Below, piece after piece: positions 1-6,917 of a DNA stretch of 64,000 nt (positions are counted from its first letter, which is position 1; each line of letters begins with the position of its first letter). The position numbers and the translations under genes were made by a program. This DNA comes from JBDSSS01 sp963764195 (GTDB lineage Bacteria > Actinomycetota > Actinomycetes > Actinomycetales > Dermatophilaceae), in contig CAVXRG010000001.1 of assembly GCA_963764195.1 (NCBI GenBank), forward strand, positions 148,169 through 212,168. Direction: 5' to 3'. Below the pieces are notes generated by a model, which saw only the letters and a list, made by a program, of their open reading frames with translations, ran no database searches and had not been told where the DNA came from.

Positions 1-937
1 GGGTGCGACCGAACTCGGCCACGGCCTCGTCGCACTCGCGGTAGGACTCCTCGGCAAAGGCGGCGACAGCGGCATACTGCGCCGGGGCGGGCGGGCACAG
101 CGCGACGTTGCCGGCGAGCGCGTCGACCGGACGCACGAGGTCCTCGGGCAGCAGCATCCAGCCGAGGCGCCAGCCCGTCATCCCCCAGTACTTGCTGAAG
201 GACGAGATGACGACGGCGGACTCGTCGACCTCGCGGGCACAGACCCCGCGCGGGTCGGCGGCGCCGGGCTGCGGGTAGGTCACCCCGTGGTAGATCTCGT
301 CGCTGACGAGACGGACCCCGTGCGACGCGCACCACTGCGCGACCGCGGTCAGCTCGACGCGGTCGACCATCGTGCCCGTCGGGTTGGCCGGCGACGCGAG
401 GACGAGGCCGGCGAGCGGTCCACCCGCCTGGGCGGCGTCGAGAAGCTCAGGGGTGGGCTGGAAGCGCACCTCCGGACCGCAGTCGATCTCGACGACCTCA
501 CAGCCGAGGGCGGCGAGGATGTTGCGGTACGCCGGGTAACCGGGTCTCGCGAGCGCCACCCGGTCACCCGGGTCGAAGGCTGCGAGGAAGGCGAGGACGA
601 AACCGCCGGAGGACCCCGTCGTGATCGCGATGCGGGCCGGGTCGACCTCGAGGTCGTACCAGCGGCGGTAGTGCGCGGCGAGCTCGGTGCGCAGCTCACG
701 GATGCCGAGGGCAGAGGTGTAGGAGAGGGCACGCCCGGACGTGTGGATCGCAGCCGCGGCCGCGGAGACGAGCGAGGGCGCTCCCCCCGACGGCTCGCCG
801 GCGCAGAGCGACACGATGTCGCGGCCCTCACCACGGAGCACGGCGACCCGGTCGAGGACGTCCATCACCTCGAAGGGGGCCACCCGGGAGCGGCGCGAGG
901 CGGCGAGGGACGCGCTGTGCGCAGGAGTCTCGGTCAC
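1..937 (-). CDS. PLP-dependent aminotransferase, class I/II (3' end outside window)
   Basis: A fold-type I aminotransferase that would move an amino group between an amino acid and a 2-oxo acid; the substrate cannot be told. About 312 residues are visible from a GTG start at 937 and the reading frame leaves the window before a stop. The N-terminal stretch has CAGEPSGG, followed by the SANPTGT-like segment ASPANPTGT, and the PLP-lysine motif SSFSKYWGMTGWR lies near residue 245. A typical member is about 380-400 residues, so roughly 70-80 are missing. It diverges from the hydrolase at 992 with 54 bp between the two starts. Family assignment is firm; an aspartate/aromatic or valine-pyruvate type function is only a guess. 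Confidence 0.9.
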   Translation of the reverse strand, partial: MTETPAHSASLAASRRSRVAPFEVMDVLDRVAVLRGEGRDIVSLCAGEPSGGAPSLVSAAAAAIHTSGRALSYTSALGIRELRTELAAHYRRWYDLEVDPARIAITTGSSGGFVLAFLAAFDPGDRVALARPGYPAYRNILAALGCEVVEIDCGPEVRFQPTPELLDAAQAGGPLAGLVLASPANPTGTMVDRVELTAVAQWCASHGVRLVSDEIYHGVTYPQPGAADPRGVCAREVDESAVVISSFSKYWGMTGWRLGWMLLPEDLVRPVDALAGNVALCPPAPAQYAAVAAFAEESYRECDEAVAEFGRT

Positions 938-991
938 CGGTCCAGTCTCCCCCACGCCCGGGACGGGGCTCGCAGTGGCATCATCGCCGGC

Positions 992-1861
992 ATGACCCTG
1001 ATCGACGTTCCCGACGGCCGCCAGCTCGATGTCGCCGTCAGCGGCCCCGACTCGGGGACCCCCCTGCTCTACCACCACGGGACCCCCGGCTCGGTCCGCA
1101 CCTTCCGGTCCCTCGAGCGTGCCGCGCACAACCGGGGTCTTCGACTCGTCACGTGGTCCCGGCCCGGCTACGGAGTCTCGACGCGGCAGCCCGGCCGCAG
1201 CGTCGTCGACGTCGTGGACGACGTCGAGGCGATCCTCGACCACCTCGGCGCAGCCCGGTGCCTCGTCGCCGGCTGGTCCGGGGGCGGTCCGCACGCGCTG
1301 GCGACCGGAGCCCGGCTCGCGAGCCGGGTCGCCGGCGTGCTCACCATCGCGGGCGTCGGTCCCCATGATGCGGGCGACCTCGACTTCCTCGCGGGGATGG
1401 GCGAGGACAACCTCGAGGAGTTCGGGCTCGCGCTGCGCGGCGAGGAGGCTCTTCGCGGCTTCCTCGACGACGCGGCCCCCGGGCTGCGGGCCGCCGGCCC
1501 CGGCGACATCATCGAGGAGATGCGCAGCCTGCTGCCGGCCGTCGACCAGGCGCTCGTCACCGACGAGTTCGGGCAGGACCTCGCGGCCGCCTTCCACGAG
1601 GCCCTCCGGGTGGGTGTCGACGGCTGGCTCGACGACGACCTCGCCTTCGTGCGGCCCTGGGGCTTCGACCTCGCCGAGATCGCCGTGCCGACCCTTGTCT
1701 GGCAGGGCTCGGCCGACCTCATGGTGCCCTTCGCCCATGGTCAGTGGCTCGGCGACCACGTCCCCGGCGTCACCGCGCACCTGCTCGAGGGAGACGGACA
1801 CCTCTCCGTGCTCGTCGGGTCCGTCGACGCGATGCTCGACGAGCTCGTCGCCACCCTCTGA
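992..1861 (+). CDS. alpha/beta hydrolase
   Basis: A 289-residue cytoplasmic alpha/beta-fold hydrolase with no signal peptide. The oxyanion-hole region is HHGTPGS (about 28-34), the nucleophile elbow is GWSGGG with Ser96, the acid is probably Asp242 in WQGSADLMVP, and the histidine is His270 in GDGHLSV. All three catalytic residues are therefore present. The ATG at 992 is chosen because the family homology starts at MTLIDVPDGRQL; the same frame is open further upstream but that part overlaps the aminotransferase on the other strand. Substrate unknown; such enzymes include esterases, haloperoxidase-like proteins and C-C hydrolases. Confidence 0.85.
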   Translation: MTLIDVPDGRQLDVAVSGPDSGTPLLYHHGTPGSVRTFRSLERAAHNRGLRLVTWSRPGYGVSTRQPGRSVVDVVDDVEAILDHLGAARCLVAGWSGGGPHALATGARLASRVAGVLTIAGVGPHDAGDLDFLAGMGEDNLEEFGLALRGEEALRGFLDDAAPGLRAAGPGDIIEEMRSLLPAVDQALVTDEFGQDLAAAFHEALRVGVDGWLDDDLAFVRPWGFDLAEIAVPTLVWQGSADLMVPFAHGQWLGDHVPGVTAHLLEGDGHLSVLVGSVDAMLDELVATL

Positions 1862-1872
1862 GCCGGGGGAGG

Positions 1873-2832
1873 TCAGAGCAGCGGGGACAGGTCGAGGGAC
1901 CCGACGAGTCCGGCGACCGTCGCCACCCCGGCCTGGGTCAACCGCGGGGATCCCTCGAACCAGCTGGTGTAGTCCGACGCAGGATCGCGTCCGCCGAGCC
2001 CGTTGAAGGCGTGCACCAGGTCGACGCAGACGAACCCGTGTGCGGTGGCGGCGGCGCAGTCCGTCCTGGCCCACAGGTCGGTGAGCTCGACCGACCGTTC
2101 GACCGCCAGCCCGAGCTCACGAGCCCGAGGTTCTCGTCCGAGGTCGGGGTGCCCGAGGAGGCCGTTGAAGGCCCCGAGATCGACGAGCACCGTGGGGTGG
2201 TCGGACACCAGGCGCTCGATGGTGGCGTACACCCGGTCCAGCCGGCTCCGGTAGCGCGCGACGAACGCGTCGACGCACGCAGGCGTCAGGCGAGCGAGCC
2301 GCTGCGCGACCGCCCGCTCGTCGTCGGTGCCGCCGGTGGCTGCGCAGGGGGCGTCCATCCATCCGGTCTGGCTCGCCGTCCCCACGGACACGACGACGAG
2401 GTCCGCGGCCCGGACCACGTGCTCTTCCTCGCCGGAGCTGAGCCCGAGCACCATACCGTCCACGTCACCGACGGCAAGGGGGAGGTTGTCACGAACCACC
2501 GGCCGGCCGGTCCGGCCCCCCAGGTCACGGGCCAGCGCCCGCTCCAGGGTGGCGCACGGAGCCACCCTTCTCGGCGCGCCCGGCAGGCAGTCGGGGACGG
2601 GCAGGGTCAGCGAGTCGCCCACGACGACGACGCGGATCGGGTCGGTCTGAGTCATCCGGGGGTCGGGCGTGGCGGCCCCGGTCTGCCGCAGGAGTGCGAG
2701 GGGGCGCGTGCCCTCGAGCTGGCCGTCACAGGCGCCCAGCGACGCGACCGTGATGACGATCGCGAGCGCTGCGCCGACGGGAGCGAGGGCGGGGATCGAC
2801 ACCCGACCCGGAGCTGGTCTCCTCCACACCAC
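1873..2832 (-). CDS. SGNH-like lipoprotein, possibly without activity
   Basis: A 319-residue exported protein with a GTG start preceded by a GGGAGG ribosome site. Residues 15-34 form a hydrophobic signal segment ending in a lipobox-like SLGAC (Cys35), so it is probably a surface lipoprotein. VVVGDSLTLP (Ser74) is the block I motif of SGNH/GDSL hydrolases. The usual block III GxN is GTAS here (151-154), and the C-terminal part that normally carries a D-x-x-H reads DYTSWFEGSPRLTQAG with no histidine. The fold call is good; the enzymatic call is not. Cysteines in DCLPG, APCATL and APCAAT hint at disulfides outside the cytoplasm. It diverges from the M20 gene at 2927. Confidence 0.75.
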   Translation of the reverse strand: MVWRRPAPGRVSIPALAPVGAALAIVITVASLGACDGQLEGTRPLALLRQTGAATPDPRMTQTDPIRVVVVGDSLTLPVPDCLPGAPRRVAPCATLERALARDLGGRTGRPVVRDNLPLAVGDVDGMVLGLSSGEEEHVVRAADLVVVSVGTASQTGWMDAPCAATGGTDDERAVAQRLARLTPACVDAFVARYRSRLDRVYATIERLVSDHPTVLVDLGAFNGLLGHPDLGREPRARELGLAVERSVELTDLWARTDCAAATAHGFVCVDLVHAFNGLGGRDPASDYTSWFEGSPRLTQAGVATVAGLVGSLDLSPLL

Positions 2833-2914
2833 GAGTCACCTCCCGGGGACTGCGGTCGACCTCCAGCGTACTCAGGCCGGCCTCCTCCGGCCCGGGGTTT
2901 TCCCGGACCCCAAC

Positions 2915-2920
2915 TAGGCT
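2915..2920 (+). promoter_or_regulatory. -10 element TAGGCT of a probable leaderless promoter
   Basis: TAGGCT is followed by a 6-base spacer and then the ATG at 2927, with no Shine-Dalgarno sequence between. In Actinobacteria a TAnnnT box 6-8 bases before the start codon usually marks a leaderless transcript. Inference from spacing only. Confidence 0.55.
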
Positions 2921-2926
2921 CCAGCC

Positions 2927-4156
2927 ATGTCGCGAACGCTCGAGCTGGCCACCACGCTCGCCCCGGACCTCGTCGCCCTCCGGCGGGCGCTCCACCGGAT
3001 CCCCGAGATCGGCCTCGACCTGCCCCTGACGCAGCGGGCGGTGCTCGACGCGCTGGAGGGTCTCGACCTCGAGATCACGCTCGGCACGTCGCTGTCCTCC
3101 GTCGTCGCCGTCCTGCGCGGCGGCGCACCGGTGCCCGACACCGAGCGCAGCGTCCGCCCGGCCGTACTGCTCCGCGGCGACATGGACGCGCTGCCCGTCA
3201 CCGAGGAGGTCGTCTCGGACCACCGCTCGACCCATGACGGGGTGATGCATGCCTGTGGGCACGACCTGCACGTGGCGGCCCTCGTCGGCGCTGCGCGGGT
3301 GCTCCACGCGATGCGCGACGAGCTCGCCGGCGACGTCGTGTTCATGTTCCAGCCCGGCGAGGAGGGCCCGGGCGGGGCCGCCCCGATGATCGAGGAGGGC
3401 CTGCTCGAGGCGAGTGGGCACCGGGTCTGCGCGGCCTACACGCTGCACGTCTACTCGGCCGAGCACCCCAAGGGCACGTGGTTCGGCCGACCCGGTCCGC
3501 TCATGGCCGCAGCGGACGAGGCCGTCGTCCGCGTCGTCGGCCGGGGCGGTCACGGCGCCTCACCGCACCGGACGCTCGACCCGATCCCGGTGGCCTGCGA
3601 GATGGTGGTGGCCCTACACACAATGGTGACGCGCGGCTTCGACGTCTTCGACCCGGCCGTCGTGACGGTCGGCCGGATCGCCGGCGGGACGAAGGACAAC
3701 ATCATCCCCGACGACGCCGTCTTCGAGGCGACGATCCGCACCCTGTCGCCAGAGTCCCGGCAACGCGCGCAAGAGCGGATCACCCGGCTGTGCACGGGGA
3801 TCGCCGAGGCCCACGGCCTGACGGCGGAGGTCGACTACCGTCTCGGCTATCCCGTCACGCGCAACGACGAGGCCGAGTTCGCCCACGCGCAGGCCGTGGT
3901 GGCCGACCTCTTCGGGATGGAGCGCTGGACGCCGATGGCCGACCCCGAGCTCGGCTCGGAGGACATGTCGTTCGTCCTCGACGAGGTCCCCGGCGCCTAC
4001 CTCAACCTCAGCGCCTGCGCGCACGACGATCCGGCAGACGCCGACGACAACCACTCTCCCCGCGCGGAGTTCGACGACTCCGTGCTCGGGGACGCGGCGG
4101 CCTACCTGGCCGAGGTCGCGCTACGCCGTCTCGCCGCCCACCCTGCGGACGGCTGA
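2927..4156 (+). CDS. M20 family metallo-amidohydrolase
   Basis: A 409-residue zinc- or manganese-dependent hydrolase of the M20D type (IAA-amino acid hydrolase, hippurate hydrolase or N-acyl-amino acid amidohydrolase), acting in the cytoplasm. Metal and catalytic motifs are visible: RGDMDALP (83-90), HACGHDLHVA (108-117) and QPGEEG (142-147). The dimerisation lid domain with GGTKDNIIPDD follows, and SEDMSFV lies near the C-terminus. Length matches the family. It shares motifs with the other M20 gene at 48967 but is clearly a separate paralogue. Preceded by a leaderless-type promoter. The physiological substrate cannot be read from sequence. Confidence 0.9.
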   Translation: MSRTLELATTLAPDLVALRRALHRIPEIGLDLPLTQRAVLDALEGLDLEITLGTSLSSVVAVLRGGAPVPDTERSVRPAVLLRGDMDALPVTEEVVSDHRSTHDGVMHACGHDLHVAALVGAARVLHAMRDELAGDVVFMFQPGEEGPGGAAPMIEEGLLEASGHRVCAAYTLHVYSAEHPKGTWFGRPGPLMAAADEAVVRVVGRGGHGASPHRTLDPIPVACEMVVALHTMVTRGFDVFDPAVVTVGRIAGGTKDNIIPDDAVFEATIRTLSPESRQRAQERITRLCTGIAEAHGLTAEVDYRLGYPVTRNDEAEFAHAQAVVADLFGMERWTPMADPELGSEDMSFVLDEVPGAYLNLSACAHDDPADADDNHSPRAEFDDSVLGDAAAYLAEVALRRLAAHPADG

Positions 4157-4170
4157 CGGCCGGGGGTCAG

Positions 4171-5487
4171 TCACGCCTCCGAGCGCGACGCAGGGCCGTT
4201 GAGCATCGCCATCCGCGTGCGCGGCAGACCGCTCGCACCACCGGGCGCGGGCCTGACGGCCAGCACCTGGTTGATGCCGAGTCGGTTGGACCGGAACCCC
4301 AGAGCCGACCCGGCCATGTAGAGCCGCCACACCCGCGCGCGGCCGGCGCTCGAGAGCCGGACCGCCTCGTCCCAGCCCCGCTCGAGGTTGGCCACCCACG
4401 CGCGCAGGGTGTCGGCGTAGTGCTCGCGCAGCGACTCCACGTCTCGGACCTCGAAGCCCGCCGACTCCAGCACGTCGACCGTCGTGGCGAGGGGGTGCAG
4501 CTCACCGTCGGGGAAGACGTAGCGGTCGATGAAGGAGGTCCGGTCACCCTTCCGGTCGGCCGGGGGCCCCGGGCGCCGCGAGATCGCGTGGTTGAGCAGA
4601 CGCCCGCCGGGGACGAGCAAGTCGTGGAGGTGAGCGGCATACCCGCTGAGCTCGGACAGCCCGACGTGCTCGGCCATGCCGATGCTGGCGATGGCGTCGT
4701 AGGGCCCGTCGGACACGTCACGGTAGTCCTGGACCCTGATCTCGACCCGGTCCGCGAGACCAAGTGACGCCACAGTCGCCCGAGCCGAGGCGGCCTGCTC
4801 CTCGGAGAGCGTCACGCCGACGGCCCGGACGTCGTACTCGCGAGCGGCGTGGACGACGAAGGCCCCCCAGCCGCACCCGACGTCGAGCACGCGCATCCCC
4901 GGCTCGAGACCCAGCTTGCGCGCCACCAGGTCGAGCTTGGCGCGCTGGGCGTCCTCGAGCGTGTAGTCGGCGGAGGGCGGCTGCTCGAAGAAGGCGCAGG
5001 AGTAGACCATCGACGGGCCGAGCACGAGCGCGTAGAACTCGTTGCCCACGTCGTAGTGGTGGGAGATCGCCGCTGCGTCCCGGCCGGGCGCATGCCGTCT
5101 GCCGGAGAGCCGGATCTCCTCGGCGGGTGGACGCGGCCGGGGACCGAGCGCACCGAGTCGCACGGCGGCCTTCGCGACAGCCAGCACGGTGTCGTGGCCG
5201 ACGTGCACGCCCGGTCCGCGCTCGGGGTCGCCGAACGCCTCGAGGCGCGTCATCGCGTCGAGCAGGTCACCCTCGATCTGGACGTCGCCGGCCACGTAGG
5301 CGCGAGCGAAACCGAGCTCGTTGGGCGCCCAGACCAGGTGACGCAAGGCCCGGCGGGAGGCGAAGCGGACGGCCATGGCGGCGTCCGGCGGACCGATCGA
5401 GCTGCCGTCCCAACAATCGATGCGGACCGGGAGGTCCGTCCCGAGTGCGGCGTTGACCACCGGTTCGAGCCTGCTAGCGACGTCCAT
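4171..5487 (-). CDS. cfa: cyclopropane-fatty-acyl-phospholipid synthase family protein
   Basis: A 438-residue SAM-dependent enzyme that transfers a methylene or methyl group to double bonds of phospholipid acyl chains at the inner membrane face. The N-terminal half carries the lipid-binding region; ISHHYDVGNEFY (141-152) is the family hallmark, and LDVGCGWGAF (201-210) is the SAM motif. SIGMAEHVG follows. The ATG at 5487 has a strong AGGAGGACACG ribosome site. It converges on the M20 gene with 14 bp between stops. Actinobacterial members include both cyclopropane synthases and methyltransferases for branched acids, so the exact product is not certain. Confidence 0.9.
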   Translation of the reverse strand: MDVASRLEPVVNAALGTDLPVRIDCWDGSSIGPPDAAMAVRFASRRALRHLVWAPNELGFARAYVAGDVQIEGDLLDAMTRLEAFGDPERGPGVHVGHDTVLAVAKAAVRLGALGPRPRPPAEEIRLSGRRHAPGRDAAAISHHYDVGNEFYALVLGPSMVYSCAFFEQPPSADYTLEDAQRAKLDLVARKLGLEPGMRVLDVGCGWGAFVVHAAREYDVRAVGVTLSEEQAASARATVASLGLADRVEIRVQDYRDVSDGPYDAIASIGMAEHVGLSELSGYAAHLHDLLVPGGRLLNHAISRRPGPPADRKGDRTSFIDRYVFPDGELHPLATTVDVLESAGFEVRDVESLREHYADTLRAWVANLERGWDEAVRLSSAGRARVWRLYMAGSALGFRSNRLGINQVLAVRPAPGGASGLPRTRMAMLNGPASRSEA

Positions 5488-5665
5488 CGTGTCCTCCTGT
5501 CGACCTAGAACGTGATCGTACGGGCGCGGCCACCCCGGCCCTCCGGCACCCCTCGACCAACGCAGCTCGGCTGCCGTCCGCGCCGCGCCGCGGGTTGTCC
5601 GGGGTTATCCGGGCCCGCGCCCGGGTATGAGGGCGGGACAGATGTTCACTCAATGAGGAGACGAC

Positions 5666-5938
5666 ATGTCGAGCCAAGTCCCCGTATCCCCGGACCTGCC
5701 CGCGCACGACGACGACTTCGATGGGAACCAGACCGACCAGGGTGTACCGGTCGGCGAGGCGGACGTCGACGCCGACCGCGAGAACGCCGCTGCCGGCGCG
5801 GACGACGAGTCCGACGAGTCCGACGAGGGCTTTGCGGCCGAGGGCCAGCAGGAGATGGCCTCGGACGAGGGCGAGCCCGTGGGGCAAGCCGACCTCGAGG
5901 CCGACCGCGCGAACGGGCACGCCACCGACGACTCCTGA
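5666..5938 (+). CDS. small acidic protein with an internal duplicated motif
   Basis: A 90-residue, very acidic, probably disordered protein: about a third of residues are Asp or Glu. The ATG follows a GAGGAGACGAC ribosome site. A motif occurs twice, PVGEADVDADRENA (about 28-41) and PVGQADLEADRANG (about 72-85), separated by an Asp/Ser/Glu-rich linker. No enzyme, membrane or export signature. I do not recognise a named family. It stands alone between cfa and the ABC permease on opposite strands. The codon pattern and ribosome site make it a real gene; function unknown. Confidence 0.75.
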   Translation: MSSQVPVSPDLPAHDDDFDGNQTDQGVPVGEADVDADRENAAAGADDESDESDEGFAAEGQQEMASDEGEPVGQADLEADRANGHATDDS

Positions 5939-5978
5939 CTCGGTCGGCCGTGGCTGAAGGCGACCGTCTGTCCAGGAG

Positions 5979-6917
5979 TCAGCTGAGGATGTCGGACCGC
6001 CGGAACCGGCGGTAGGCGAGCACCGTGAAGGCGACCGCCCAGACGAGGGACCAGAGCGCCCCGTGGGCCATGTCCGCGTAGTCGGGGGACACGGCCAGGG
6101 CGTCCTGCCAGGCCCGTGAGTAGTGCCCCGGGAAGGCGTGCCGGTAGGGCTCGAGGGCGTCGAGCTGGTCGAGGATGTTGAACAGGATGCTCACGAGCAC
6201 CGCACCTCCGACGGCGGCGAGGGGTGCGTCCGATCGGGTCCCGATCCAGAAGGCGATCGCCGCGATGGGCAGCAGGGTGAGGAAGATGTAGCCCATCGCG
6301 AGCGCGAGCCGAGGCAGGAACTGGCCCCACGTCAGGTTCTCCCCGATCGGGTTCGTCAGCGGCGCCCACCCGTAGGCGACACCCCCGACGAGCAGCCCCC
6401 AGGCGGGGAGCAGGAGCGTGGCGAAGAGTGTCGATCCGACCCCGACGACGAGCTTGCTCGTGAGCAGCCGGGCTCGCCGCACGGGGGCGATCAGCAGGTA
6501 GCGCAACGACGCCCACGAGGCCTCGGCCGGGACGGCGTCGCCGCAGAAGAGCGCGGCGAGCAGCACGAGCAGCAGCTCGGACGAGAGGAAGACGAGCACG
6601 AGGCTGAAGTTCGCAGCCCCGCTCTGGGCGAGGTCGAAGATCCGGGTCGTCGCGCCGCCGCGGCTGCTGCTGTTGCGGTCGCCGAAGAAGAACGACCCGA
6701 CGAGGACGAGCGGGAGCGCGAGGAGCAGCCCGAACGCCCAGATCGTGCGACGACGCCCCCACTGGCGCCGCACCTCGGCACGCCACGAGAGGGGGCTGTG
6801 CACGCGCGTCGTCGGCTCCTGGGCAGAGGCCGTCGCCGGCTCCATGACGTCGAGCAGCGCCTCGCCGGGCACGTGCTCGTCGTCGCGCTCCTGTAGCGCT
6901 CCGGGGGTCTCACTCAT
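5979..6917 (-). CDS. ABC-2 type transporter permease
   Basis: A 312-residue membrane protein with about six hydrophobic segments, forming the channel of an ABC-2 exporter. The N-terminal 55 residues are cytoplasmic and polar, then a first membrane segment (WAFGLLLALPLVLVGSFFF) begins; a conserved cluster LLVLLAALFCGDAVPAEASW follows. Its ATG overlaps the stop of the ATPase/hydrolase fusion by four bases (ATGA), so the two are translationally coupled and should form one exporter. Substrate unknown; architecture resembles ABC systems for antibiotics, lipids or peptides. Confidence 0.85.
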   Translation of the reverse strand: MSETPGALQERDDEHVPGEALLDVMEPATASAQEPTTRVHSPLSWRAEVRRQWGRRRTIWAFGLLLALPLVLVGSFFFGDRNSSSRGGATTRIFDLAQSGAANFSLVLVFLSSELLLVLLAALFCGDAVPAEASWASLRYLLIAPVRRARLLTSKLVVGVGSTLFATLLLPAWGLLVGGVAYGWAPLTNPIGENLTWGQFLPRLALAMGYIFLTLLPIAAIAFWIGTRSDAPLAAVGGAVLVSILFNILDQLDALEPYRHAFPGHYSRAWQDALAVSPDYADMAHGALWSLVWAVAFTVLAYRRFRRSDILS

